64,000 bases of DNA from Siderastrea siderea (taxonomy: Eukaryota; Cnidaria; Anthozoa; Scleractinia; Rhizangiidae): the NCBI GenBank assembly GCA_964030785.1, contig OZ034966.1:1062501-1126500 (forward strand), in the 5' to 3' direction. The notes beneath the pieces are model-generated. The model worked only from the letters and a program-made list of their open reading frames with translations, did not search any database and was not told the origin of the DNA. This document shows positions 51,801 to 62,173 of the stretch, in pieces. Every line of letters begins with the position of its first letter. Positions within the stretch are counted from its first letter, which is position 1. The position numbers were made by a program, and so were the translations under genes.

Positions 51801-53628
51801 GACAAAGGGGTACGTTTTTTATGAAACTGTGGTACTGCGTCGTTGGGGGAGTGAGTCACAAAAATATGGATTTATCAACTGAGTTGATAAGGTAAATTGG
51901 CCACCGTAAGGAAATCGAAAGCTGAAGTTTCGAGCGCTAGCCCTTCGTCAGAGCGAGCGTGCTAACTCTCGAAACGTCAGTGTTAAATTTCCTTACGGTG
52001 GCTATAAATTTGCCTTGTCAACTGAGTTGATAAATCCAAATTCTAACTCTACGATTACTTTGACCAAGAGACACGGTCAGCCTCCCCAACTACTGACGAA
52101 TGGGGTTAGCAACTTTGTTTCATGCAATTTTGTAGGTACTAGAACTGATCTTAAAATCACACAGTTATTTCCTAAAAGGAGCCTACGTCATTCTATTATT
52201 TACATTAGTTACTAGTTGGGGATGGGCGCTGTGTCGTTAGCTAAAGTATTTGTAGATTTTTGTCTGTTTTGTTTTTTTCTAAGGAACACTTCTAGAACAA
52301 ACACAGTGAACGTTTGCCAGGTCCCGGTGCTTATTGGCCCAAAACGTAAAACTATATCAACTTGATTTTTGCACTCGACTTAGAAGGGCTTTAATTTAAC
52401 TTGTGCTAATTTGCTGCTGTCACAGGGGAATTCAACCGTGATAAACTGGACGGCACCGAAACACCCGTCCGTGTGAAAAGGATAGTTCGACATCCTGGAT
52501 ATGATGGAAGTGGGTTCGCTCATAACATCGCTCTTCTGGAGTTAGAAAAACCTGCCAAGCTTAATGATAATATACGAATGGTGAGTATGCCAGGTTTTTT
52601 GAAGTTAGTCAGTCGGTTTGTCAGTCAGTCAGTCAGTTAGTCAGTTAGTCAGTCAGTCGGTCAGTCAGTTAGTTAATGAGTATGCTACTTAGTTTTATTT
52701 GGTTTTGTTTCTTGGTTAGTAAAGCGACTGATGGAGGACTAATACGTGGGAGCTTTTTAGGGCTTTTTGCGGGACGACGTTTATATCTTCATGATCTATG
52801 GCCGAAGAGAGGTTGAATAATTGCCGACAGGGCCGCACGCAAACCCTCAAAGTCTCCTTTCCCGTGGTCGTATACAGATCTAAAAGTTTTTTTAGAAGCG
52901 TCTACTAGCTTGAATATCACTGTTGGTAACACTTCGTGATACTTTTGCATGAGGTATGGTACGACGTCGTCGTACGGTCGTGACCATCAAAATCATCTCG
53001 ATTGGATATATGCATTTCATGAGCACGCAGCTCCGCTTAAAGTCCAGATATATATATTTAAAATAATAATAATAAATTTCCAATCATTTTTACAAATAAC
53101 TTTTGCATAAACTCTATGATGAATTCTTTTGTTTCCTTTTGATGGTATTCTGAGCCACAAATGTTGACGGTATACAGTAACGTTTTGGCTGATATTTGTG
53201 TTGTTTAGGTGTGCATACCAAAACGCAGAAGGGATAAGATTTTGGAAAAACCGCTGCAGTATGGAACGGTGGCAGGATGGGGATCAACAAAAGCAATCAG
53301 ACTGGGTGAACCTACAGGACCATTGTCTGCCGAGTTGAGGCAGGTCACTGTCCCTATAATCCCGGATAAAGAATGCAAAGATGCCACCATCTACACCTAT
53401 AGGAAAGAAGACACGCTTTGTGCAGGTTTTAAAAGGAAGCCTAAAGACCCCTGTTTTGGAGACATCGGCAGCCCGCTTGTCATGCAGAACCCTCGCTCTG
53501 GGCGATGGACTGTGATTGGATTGTTTGGATGGAGCGAGGGCTGCGGAAAACCAAAAAAGTACGCATACTACACAAGAGTGTCCAAGTATAGAAAATGGAT
53601 TAATTCAGTTGTTAAAGGCCGACAGTGA
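42861..53628 (+). CDS. Secreted sushi-EGF serine-protease homologue (catalytically dead)
   Basis: Seven exons with matching phases: 42861-42954, 46741-46923, 48968-49174, 49506-49649, 51585-51710, 52426-52580 and 53209-53628. They total 1329 bases, 442 residues. Residues 1 to about 22 form a signal peptide ([17 protein letters not shown]). Next come one sushi module (about 32-92) and a calcium-binding EGF (DINEC, six Cys, [12 protein letters not shown] hydroxylation pattern). An activation linker with Cys170 leads to RIRR/IVGG (cut after Arg185), then the protease-like domain. The triad is Asn231, Asn285 and Ile389 (TVAN, NIALLEL, GDIGS). Cys42 and Cys58 are both lost; Asp189, Asp194 and Tyr225 remain. 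By analogy with HGF or haptoglobin it may signal or bind rather than cleave; that role is inference. Poly(A) signals follow the stop. Confidence 0.9.
46440..46681 (-). mobile_element. tRNA-derived SINE, minus strand, in intron 1
   Basis: Read on the minus strand from 46681 it starts with a degenerate tRNA-like head (ggtgcggcaatgtagtggtc). It continues with the same body as the SINE at 24820 (acaagaaactttact, aaccaggtgtataaatgggt) and ends near 46440. It lies just upstream of the sushi exon of the pseudoprotease gene. Confidence 0.65.
47529..47566. repeat. (GTT)n microsatellite
   Basis: Run of gtt units with one gct interruption, in an intron of the pseudoprotease gene. Confidence 0.8.
47658..47729. 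mobile_element. 72-bp hairpin MITE with 9-bp TSD
   Basis: Nearly perfect hairpin: tagc(c)tgcgagcaagctct through a G-run pairs with its complement across a 6-base loop (cgcgat). Flanked by ccggttcct at 47649-47657 and 47730-47738. It lies between the sushi and EGF exons of the pseudoprotease gene. Confidence 0.85.
47893..48095 (-). pseudogene. C-terminal LINE reverse transcriptase fragment
   Basis: The minus-strand translation gives [18 protein letters not shown] followed by [12 protein letters not shown] and [10 protein letters not shown]. This is the usual end of CR1/Rex-type non-LTR reverse transcriptases (the .LWN.LP motif). A stop occurs upstream (LL*NPTYN). It is a dead insertion in an intron of the pseudoprotease gene. 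Confidence 0.7.
51528..51560. repeat. (TTTA)n next to a splice acceptor
   Basis: Tetranucleotide run ending about 25 bases before the acceptor of the exon at 51585. Confidence 0.7.
51868..52036. mobile_element. 169-bp MITE with palindromic ends
   Basis: The ends ggatttatcaactgagttga and its near-perfect reverse complement at 52012-52036 frame inverted inner blocks (ccaccgtaaggaaat against atttccttacggtgg). The core reads gcgctagcccttcgtcagag, a sequence I recognise from abundant cnidarian MITEs. It lies in an intron of the pseudoprotease gene. Confidence 0.75.
52600..52676. repeat. (GTCA)n-type tandem repeat after an exon
   Basis: Imperfect gtcagtca / gttagtca run starting about 20 bases after the donor at 52581. 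Confidence 0.75.
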
Positions 53629-53796
53629 TTCAGGAGAAGCAAGTTGCCTATCAGTGAACAATACAAACATTTGTACAACAGTTGTGGCCTATATACTGTA
53701 AAACTGATGACGGATTTGAAGTAAATACCTTCACTTCCAAGAACACTCGCGAACAAAATTTGAAGAAGAACCCCAAATTCGTTTCAAGAAAACAAA

Positions 53797-53806
53797 AATA
53801 AATAAA
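53797..53806 (+). terminator. Overlapping poly(A) signals of the pseudoprotease gene
   Basis: AATAAA at 53797-53802 and again at 53801-53806, about 170 bases after the stop codon, are consistent with the 3' end of the transcript. Confidence 0.65.
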
Positions 53807-55380
53807 ACAGGTTGACAAAGCTTTTTAGCTTCAATTTTACCTCAAGATTAAAACGCAAGCTTTCAGGCGGCTTATTATGGTCTTCTGGGTGAACAGAAAC
53901 TATTGTCACAATCGTGCGTTTAGTAATATGTGGCTAGTACCATTCGGTCTCTCCCTCCAGTTCAGTCAATCGCTACTGAAAACCATCATTAGAAACTAGA
54001 TTTTTAGTTTTTTGTCTTTTGTTCTAAAATGCGTCATAGCATCTTTCGGTCATCCGATAGTTCATTTGCACAAAGTGTACATTTCCACTACGATAGACAG
54101 TCATTGATACGGGAATAAGCCATTTTCACAAAGGCGTCATTTCACTACAACTATCAGAATTCACTTTGTTTTTACTTACTTATTTCCATACACTTAATAA
54201 CAATAGCCTTAATTTGCATCAGCAAACACTTACTTCAAAACTGAAGGCTTCTGGTAGTTGCAGTGAACAGACGCCGTTGGAAAGTCGTAGTACTTGAGAT
54301 TGAAAAGCGCATGATTGGTTTTCGAAGGAGTTCACTGCAGTAACCCGCCTCAAATTGCGTTTATGGAAAATGCCATAAATTTATAGAAAATGCAGTAGAG
54401 CAGTACATCCCTGGAGACACAACTGTGATAACCTGTTAAAAATGTATGTTGGACATCTGAATCTCAGAAACCATAGTAACCCGCCTTAAATTGCATTTAA
54501 GAAAAACGTCTTACTGTATAAAGCTATTAGAGTGCAGTACACCAAACTATTCCTAGTTCGCTTTTGTTGGCATACATTAGAAAAGTAATAAGAAAAAAAT
54601 TAACGATACATGCGAGAGTTTTTATATTGATTTTTCCGCGATTATTTAATATATTTGTAAGTCCTAATCTGTTTTTATAAACTGAGACGTGACCATATCA
54701 TAGTGCTGAAAATTATCCATTTTGACTTGGTTTGTTTTACTTAAAACCCGTCGACAACTTGACACCAAACTGCTACCTTGCAAGCAATGCAGTGCTCGAT
54801 ACTCTTTCAATACTCATGCACACATGAGGATCTGCATTGCGTGGTTCAAATTTGATTTTGGGACGAGCTTTTGTGTCATAAAGCTTTATCGACCTCTTTG
54901 TCGTTTTCTTTTTCTTTTTTTTTCCTTTGTAATACTGTTGTTATATTCGTTTATCGCTAACGTTTTTTAAAAGAATATATAAAGGACAATGTAGAAGACA
55001 ACAAAATATCTTGGGTGTCCCTTTTTAACCGAACAAACTAACATCGGAACAGAGGTTAGATTCTTTTCATAGGTGATAGCTAATTACTTACTTCAGTTTC
55101 TTTAATCACGTGTATTCATAATATGGAAAAGGAAGACAAGGAAATGTCAATGTAATTTCCAAATGCGTTTGTGAAAAGATGAACTGCATGCGGTGTCAAT
55201 AGAACGAAAGACAATAAAGAAAAGCTTTCTATGAAAGCGTTTGCACAAAAAAGTAGCAGTCATTTGTTTTTATGATTTTCTTCGCATCCTTTGTCCATCC
55301 ACTCCTCTGTCCTTCCATCTGTACAGCCGTAGTTCTGTTCTGTGTACCCGCCCGCGTCTATCTGTATGTCTATTTCTTTC
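53807..55380. other. Downstream intergenic region, nothing coding recognised
   Basis: Contains a diverged direct repeat: 54338-54405 and 54476-54542 both start agtaacccgcct and end with a gcagtac. No gene or RNA recognised. Confidence 0.4.
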
Positions 55381-57500
55381 TTTTTTTTTTAACACTTTTT
55401 TTTATTGAATGCTATTACATACACTTACACTTACTGTTACATACTCTTCCTTACTTACAGTTCCACACATTTACTTTACTTACACATAAGTACTATATTT
55501 ACACACTCATTTACATATACTTACACTGACGCTACTATTACAAGGAAAAAATTAAATACTTCCTTACACTTAGTTACAGGAAAATAAATAAATAAATAAA
55601 AAATAATAGAGATAATCACCTATTTACTAAATAAACATTATGTTTCATTCTTACAGCATACGTTATTTTTATTTAATTAATTTAGTTGTGGAAAGTGTTA
55701 ACGAAAGAAGATGTTTAATTTGTTTCTATGTTTTTTTTTCATATTATTTGTTTTGAGAGCGGTAAGAACAAACTAGATGGCTGCTAATATAAGAAAAAAA
55801 AGATAGTAGAAATTTCGCTGTTCTCTCCACATCCAGGCGCAAAGGGAGACGACTAAAATAGAAAATAAAAAATCGTCCAAACTAAAGAGAAGCTAGTGTT
55901 CTTGTTCAGCGAGGAAAGCTCCTCATTTTTTGTTAAATTTTGTTAAAAGCCCATGTTTAATTGAAAAGTGTCTTTCTACTTCCAAGCAGGTGAAGAAGTT
56001 CTTGACAAAAAGTTCACGTGAGGGGCAGTGGTGCATTGATTTTGCCCAAAAATGTGATATCTGCTTATTAAAAGGGCGTGGTGGAAGAGGAGATCGGAAG
56101 CGTCTTCCACAAATCCCAAACATGACTGGAGGGTGAAACATTTTGTCGAAAAACAGGAGAAGGTACCCAACCAGTCTTTAACTTCGTTCCAGAAGATTTT
56201 GACTCGAGGACATTCCCAAAAGAGATGTAGGAGGGTTTCCGTTGAACTTTCACAGAAAGAACACACTTCACTTGATATCAGCCCAATTTTGAAAAGATAT
56301 CTGTTTGTGGAAAGTCGTCGATGGAGTAGTTTAAACTGGAAAATTTGCAGTTTGGATTCGCGAGTACATAGAAAAGGCAGACTGTACGACTTACTCCAGT
56401 CAATCATTTCAGCACCATGTACTTGGAAATCAGATTCCCATTTACTCTCACTTCTTTGCGGCAGGGATGCATGTCGTTCAATGAGTATTGTGTAGGCTAA
56501 TTTGCAAAAATCCTTTGACCCCAGTAGTGATTCAGTATTTAACATTTGAGAACAGTCAGAGTTGTGCTTCACGCCCAAAACTGCTGTCACAACGCTGCGG
56601 TATTGAAGAAAGTTGGCTTTCAGAGAATATTTCTCTCTGAAAGATTCGAAAGTCAAAACCTTTGACGAAGTCTCGTCAAGGAGATTGCTTACTTTTTTAA
56701 TTCCTGCCAAATAACAATTTTTGTAAAAAAGCGGCTTACCCTCTATACGTACAAGAGAATTGTACCATATTGGCATGTGTGAGAGAGATGGTGGGCTGCG
56801 GCTGAAATTGAGACGGCACCAAACCTCAATAAGTTCCTTAGTAAAGGGATCCTCAATTTCTAGAGAGGCAACATCCTTTGGATCAAGGTTACCGGAGAAA
56901 AGTGCTGTTGTGACGCAGTTTCCTAAGAAAAACTCAAGAAACAATTTCCATTTGCCTTTGTTGTTAGGGTCTAGATATCTTTGAGCCCACTTTGTCTTTA
57001 AGGCGTCATTAAAACTTTTAATGTCTAGCATTTTCAGTCCCCCTTTGGAATAATCATTAATCATTAGTGTTCTTTTGATTTTGTCTCCTTTACCATCCCA
57101 TAAAAATTTATACTGTTTATTTCCTTAACATATTCACTTGGCGTGGGAAGTGGAGATAAAATGTAAACTAATTGCGAAGCAAGCAGACTCTTGATAACTG
57201 TTATTTTCCCGAGAAGTGTAAGCCTTCTGAATTGCCAATTTTCTATTATTTTATTTATTTTTTATTTCTTCTCTTGGAGGTTTAAAGTTTCTGACTCTTC
57301 CTTGATTGTGGAAAACCAGACGCCTAGAGCAAAGACTTTGTGGAAAGACCACAGTATATTTTTATTTGTTTCAGTCTATTGTTCGTGTTTGAAGGCGAAA
57401 TGAGCCAATCCAAAGTGCTTCAGTTTTTTCATAATTAACATTTAGTCCTGAGAGCTCTGAAAATGAGTCCAACAATTTTAAGGAGGTATTCACGGAATTG
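55381..57500 (-). pseudogene. L1/Tx1-like LINE, ORF2 3' half, broken
   Basis: The open part at 55976-57064 (362 codons) begins INDYSKGGLKMLD and ends in a zinc-knuckle region, CSFCESSTETLLHLFWECP, typical of L1/Tx1-clade reverse transcriptases. Upstream, 57371-57500 encodes SGLNVNYEKTEALW of the RT domain. The two parts are joined by sequence with frameshifts and stops (57064-57371) that still encodes recognisable pieces (LLGKITVIKSLLASQLVYIL). A T-run at 55381-55391 may be the poly(A) tail on this strand. The 5' part is lost in or beyond the assembly gap. Confidence 0.75.
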
Positions 57501-57700
57501 NNNNNNNNNNNNNNNNNNNNNNNNNNNNNNNNNNNNNNNNNNNNNNNNNNNNNNNNNNNNNNNNNNNNNNNNNNNNNNNNNNNNNNNNNNNNNNNNNNNN
57601 NNNNNNNNNNNNNNNNNNNNNNNNNNNNNNNNNNNNNNNNNNNNNNNNNNNNNNNNNNNNNNNNNNNNNNNNNNNNNNNNNNNNNNNNNNNNNNNNNNNN
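57501..57700. other. Assembly gap (200 N)
   Basis: A round run of 200 N, probably of arbitrary or estimated length. Sequence on either side may not be truly adjacent; the LINE ends at the gap and the virus-like element begins shortly after it. Confidence 0.95.
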
Positions 57701-57883
57701 CGTGGAAACCATCACAAATTATTACACTACCTTCAAAGGTCCCCGGTCGGGGTTCAAGACAAAAATTTGGACCGACAATCCTTAACAGTAGATTTAACCA
57801 CAGTAGTAAGTCGGCCCCATATGGTCCACTTTACCTCGTTTTGATGCGAGGCTTCTGATTGGTTCACGCTGTTGCTAACCGGA

Positions 57884-58170
57884 AAGGCAACCGCTGACCA
57901 TTTGGTTGCTTAGGGATTGCGGGCTCAACCGGAAGTGGCCGAAAGTGACGTCACCAGAACCGGAAGTGACCGGAAATAGGAAGGTCACGTGATTTGGGAT
58001 GGAAAACCGCTGACCAGTGGTAAAAAGGGATCGCTGGCTCAGAAAAGAGAGGACATGTCCTGACGCTGACATGACGTGCCCTCTGGCTAGGGTGGGAAAC
58101 CGCTGACCAGTCATAAAAAAGGATCGCGGGCTCAGGGTGGGGAAAAACCGCTGAGGAAGGCGGGCTCAAA
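57884..58170. repeat. Degenerate direct repeats at the element end
   Basis: Four units with the frame ccgctgacc...gatcgcgggctca occur at about 57890, 58006, 58091 and 58146, spaced unevenly. Between the first two are ccggaagtg copies (57930-57975) around a TGACGTCA site. It lies beyond the polymerase stop codon and may be a terminal or regulatory region. Confidence 0.65.
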
Positions 58171-58471
58171 GTCCAAAGTCCAATTTGGACATCGGGGGAG
58201 GTCCATTGACTGAAAAAAAGAGACGCCATGTTGGAAAACAAAAAATAATTTAATTCCAGATTTCCTTGGGTTTTACAAACGTCCGACTGAATGGGAAAAT
58301 CCATTTGATGAGTGTTCCATTCAAGTCAGGATCTTTGTTTCATTCCATGCGATGTTGTGGACAGTGTCATGGTGAACTCAGAAGACAATGTTGTAAGTGT
58401 TCCAATGGAGGAGGTCCAAGCAAACAAGTAACATCACAGTATGATGGCAAGAGGGCGACGAAGAAGGCATC

Positions 58472-61400
58472 TCATAGGTAGCCGTAGGGGTAAGTCTTGA
58501 AGGTGTTTGGATTGACCACTCTCTTGTCGTACACCAATTTGTAAAACGTGGACTCGTGAAAGGTGTGGAGCTGATAGGTTTTAGGATTCCGCACGATCTG
58601 GTAGGTTTTGTGGACTGCGGTTTGGCGCGGTTTCTGGAGTGGCTTCTGGATTTCATCCAATACGTTCTGGCGCATGACGCTGTAATTCAATTGGGCTTTT
58701 CCTTCGCTGTTGAGGCGAAAACCTCTCACTTTGCATTCGATCTTTCCCTTCTTGGTTTTATACCCATAATTCTTGGGACCGCCTGACACAAATTCGACAA
58801 TGTAGTCGTCATCATCCAATTCACTCGTAAAATCGCCGAGGTAATTCCCCAAGACCGGACTGGGTTGGCCAGGTTCCTCTAAGTAGATGACTGAGTCGGT
58901 GTCGTAGTAGAGGACACGTTCTCCCAACTGTTCCAATGCCTCGTACAGTTTGAGACGGGCCCAACAGGTGGTAAACGCGGCCACGAAGATGTTCAGGTTG
59001 GGTGAGACGAGGATGTCTTCCTTTTGGTACTGGTAGAGTACCTCCACCATTTGGTCATTCATAATGGATACATGCCTGACATCCAGGGTATCGGTGTCCA
59101 AAAACCGATGAAAGGCTTGGGGGTCATCAAATTCTTGGACTCGGGTCTTGTTGAGCCGTTGTCCAAACTTGCCCCACATGGAATTGAGCATCATTTTTGC
59201 TAGGGTACGTAACCCAGGATTCTTTTGGATCTTGTTGTACTCCAGCTGGATGCCCTCCTTTTGGTGGTATAATTCCACGTACTGGTTCTTCTTTTCCTCA
59301 GTGGTACACCATGCGGGCCACCCACTGGCTTCTTGCTTGATTTTCAACCAAGTGTTGACGTAGTCTCGGAACAGTCCTTGACAGGTTTCTTGAAAATGCC
59401 AGACTTCGTAGATGTACTGGACTTGATATCCCAAGTCCACCGCTTTGTCTAATTCCGGGCTGCACCATGTCCCGGTCAGGACGCGTTGCTCGTCGGTGTG
59501 GTTGCATTCGGCCGTCCTCTCCCAGGGGCGTTTGGGCATTTCGTCTTCCACACAACTGGCACAGAGTGGAAAGAGCAGTTTGCTGTCATGGCGGTAAGGC
59601 AGGACGGGATGGTAGAGGTCACGGGGAGGCAGGACTTTGCACTGAATCAGCCCGAAGTACTGGTGGATGTCCGTGTGACCCGGTTGTGAAATGAAGGTAG
59701 GATGTCCTTTAGGGTAGACAGAGGTTTTGTTGACCCAAGGGTACAAGGAGGTGACATCAATGTAATGGATCTTTTGGTTGGGGGTCACTTGATGGTACAG
59801 TTTCACGGCATTGGTCCCACCTCCACAGAAAGCGTCACGAGGGTTGAGGGGGTTGTTCAACTCCAGGTTGTTGACGAAGGATCGGATCTCTGGGTTGGTT
59901 TCTTTGAGACGTTTCCATTCGCATTCCCATATTTGGACCACAGTGTACCCTTGTTCTCTTAACTGTTGGACCTTGTGTTGCGAGATTTCGTAGATATCTT
60001 GCATGGTTCGATCATAGTGACGCACATGTTTTTCGTGGCGGTTTGGATGACAGGTTGGGCAGCCATGGGTGAAACAACCTTGAAATTCGTACACGGTCTG
60101 GGTGTCGTGGCAGTAACCATCCGCACGGAAGTTGGTGCCGGGGATGCGATACTCGCCGGCATTTCTGGCATGTTGAATGTCCTGAGACTGTTCTTGGATA
60201 CACCAAGTGAGCCATTCGATGGACACCTTGGCGTGATTGATGCGATTCTTCCAACCAAGGGTGGGTTCACTGGCAATACTGTTAGGGATCATGCGGTTCA
60301 TACGTAAATCCATGTTGCAGGCAGAAGCAATGGTGATGTGATCAAAGGGGTTGAAACCCGCTTGAGCTTCAAACAACCGTTTGAAAGTCAGACATCCTTG
60401 TTTCAAGAGACGCACATCTGATTCACAGTACCCAACCAATTCTTTCTGGAAGTCAAATACCACCTCCTTCTCGCGTTGTTCTTGATGCCACTTTTCCAAG
60501 GCTTGCTTGCCTTCAGGAGACATGGTTTCGGGCATGTAGTAATCGAGGGCCGGGACGATGCCCACGTACGTTTGGTGTTCAGGGATATTGAACTTGTGTG
60601 GGAAGTAGCCTTTTTTCAATTCCGTTAATCCAAAGGTTTTGGGAAAGGCGGACAGGGGCATCTGGAAAAAGCTGAGAGAATCGATGAATCGGATACGATC
60701 GTGTTTGACTTCCAAGAGTTTACACCCGTTCCGGAGCTGTTCGACGATCCGGTTGTCACTATGGTATTGATGAACCACAAAGTAACCATCGTACCCTTGG
60801 AAATTATGAGCGAGTACATTGACTTGTCGGGTGTCGTTCAACGTGAGTGTATCCAGCCATTCGAGAAAATCTCGGGTACAATATTCGCCTGGGAAACGAA
60901 TAGGTTGATCGTCGTCTTCGGTTTCGGCCACGATGAGATTAGCAATGTGTTGTTCGTGGGGTTGCGTGGCTTCAATATCAAAAAACACGTGCAAGGGTGG
61001 CAGGTCGTCCCCATCTTCCTCCTCCTCCTCCGGTGCGGTCGCCGCCGCTCCTCGTTTCGCACGAGGGCCTCCTTGACGTTTCCTCTTTCTCTTCTTTTCT
61101 TGAGGCTTTGTGGGTCTTTGAATAAAACAAAGATGGGTTTCACCGTGCACGTACTCATGGCAAGAAGGGCACTCCACGTAGTAGCACTGATGCCTTGAAA
61201 TCTTTTGTAATCCAATGTCCTGTTTAAGACAGTTAGGACAGCGACGGCGATGAAAGCACACGGAGGACTGTAGGTTGGTCACGGGTTTGCCAGTATGGTC
61301 CTTGCCGAGATGTGCTTGGAAGCAAGTCTCTCCGAAAAAGTCCCGATGACATTGTTGGCAACGTTGTGTGGCTTTCTGGCCTCGAGGGTAAGCTGCCTGG

Positions 61401-62173
61401 AAATCAGGGCACTCTTTTTGGCGACAGGCCCCGCATTGCTTGTTCTTGTTGCAGCGATGCTGTCCTTGGGTGTTGTAGGGTTTCCAACAGTGGGCACATA
61501 CATAACTGGACCCGAAAAATCCTGGTAAACGGGTAATGACATCGTAATGGTCATGGTCGTGGAGCAAAATCAATTGTTTGTCTTGGGTGTCTCCAAAGGT
61601 GGTGATGTGAAAGGATCGATGGACGTCCACCAGGATGATCTGATAATGGGCCAGGGACGGGGCCGCACTGAAGGCCGTCAAAGCATCGTAGCTGCAAGGG
61701 CCCAAGGGCACCTTGGCTTCGTGATGGAGCAAGAGAGCCAATTCTTTTTGGAGGGGTCTTCCTTGGCGAATGGCTTTCTCTTTTGGGTGCTGGTCCAGGC
61801 GAGCTTTGGCAGTGACGAGGGCTCTAGCACAACAGAGCTCATCCCTGTTTTGGATGCGGATGACACTCCGTTTGTTGCTCGTTAAGATTTCCATCGTGGG
61901 GTGACCTGGTTTGCCACGACGGGGTTTGCCGGTTCCCTGAGGGGCATGATGGACTTGAGTAATGGACAATTGGAACGAGTCATCCATTTCAAATTGTTCA
62001 TTGCTGTTGAGGGCTTGCGCCAATCGATTGAAGAGGGCCTCCATACGTTCACCTCCTTGACGCCATTCTCGTGCTTGTAAACCCCAGCCGTGAAAGTTGT
62101 TGTGGAGCCTGTTGGAGCCAATGGTGAAGTAGAGGCGATCTTGATCGTTGAGGTCAGGCGTGGTGGCTAACAC
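58472..62173 (-). CDS. polB: Protein-primed family B DNA polymerase (main open frame)
   Basis: 1233 codons, longer than a bare polymerase. Residues 225-350 are a Cys/His-rich region (CAHC, CGAC, CQQC, CPNC, CPSC) followed by a basic then acidic linker. The 3'-5' exonuclease motifs are FFDIEA (397-402), NFQGYDGYF (457-465) and YCESDV (582-587). The polymerase motifs are A DVTSLYP (806-812), B KMMLNSMWGKFG (993-1004), C YYDTDS (1089-1094) and KxY KNY (1134-1136). An inserted segment (678-712) with FRADGY and YEFQGCFTHGCP resembles VSR-type nucleases. All catalytic motifs look intact. The role would be replication of the element's linear DNA from a protein primer. The frame continues upstream across a TAA; see the next entry. 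Confidence 0.85.
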   Translation of the reverse strand: MLATTPDLNDQDRLYFTIGSNRLHNNFHGWGLQAREWRQGGERMEALFNRLAQALNSNEQFEMDDSFQLSITQVHHAPQGTGKPRRGKPGHPTMEILTSNKRSVIRIQNRDELCCARALVTAKARLDQHPKEKAIRQGRPLQKELALLLHHEAKVPLGPCSYDALTAFSAAPSLAHYQIILVDVHRSFHITTFGDTQDKQLILLHDHDHYDVITRLPGFFGSSYVCAHCWKPYNTQGQHRCNKNKQCGACRQKECPDFQAAYPRGQKATQRCQQCHRDFFGETCFQAHLGKDHTGKPVTNLQSSVCFHRRRCPNCLKQDIGLQKISRHQCYYVECPSCHEYVHGETHLCFIQRPTKPQEKKRKRKRQGGPRAKRGAAATAPEEEEEDGDDLPPLHVFFDIEATQPHEQHIANLIVAETEDDDQPIRFPGEYCTRDFLEWLDTLTLNDTRQVNVLAHNFQGYDGYFVVHQYHSDNRIVEQLRNGCKLLEVKHDRIRFIDSLSFFQMPLSAFPKTFGLTELKKGYFPHKFNIPEHQTYVGIVPALDYYMPETMSPEGKQALEKWHQEQREKEVVFDFQKELVGYCESDVRLLKQGCLTFKRLFEAQAGFNPFDHITIASACNMDLRMNRMIPNSIASEPTLGWKNRINHAKVSIEWLTWCIQEQSQDIQHARNAGEYRIPGTNFRADGYCHDTQTVYEFQGCFTHGCPTCHPNRHEKHVRHYDRTMQDIYEISQHKVQQLREQGYTVVQIWECEWKRLKETNPEIRSFVNNLELNNPLNPRDAFCGGGTNAVKLYHQVTPNQKIHYIDVTSLYPWVNKTSVYPKGHPTFISQPGHTDIHQYFGLIQCKVLPPRDLYHPVLPYRHDSKLLFPLCASCVEDEMPKRPWERTAECNHTDEQRVLTGTWCSPELDKAVDLGYQVQYIYEVWHFQETCQGLFRDYVNTWLKIKQEASGWPAWCTTEEKKNQYVELYHQKEGIQLEYNKIQKNPGLRTLAKMMLNSMWGKFGQRLNKTRVQEFDDPQAFHRFLDTDTLDVRHVSIMNDQMVEVLYQYQKEDILVSPNLNIFVAAFTTCWARLKLYEALEQLGERVLYYDTDSVIYLEEPGQPSPVLGNYLGDFTSELDDDDYIVEFVSGGPKNYGYKTKKGKIECKVRGFRLNSEGKAQLNYSVMRQNVLDEIQKPLQKPRQTAVHKTYQIVRNPKTYQLHTFHESTFYKLVYDKRVVNPNTFKTYPYGYL

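Noticed and set aside
55420..55540. Telomere-like ttacac/acttac array
   Set aside because: Irregular units within LINE 3' flank; not the TTAGGG repeat expected for cnidarian telomeres.
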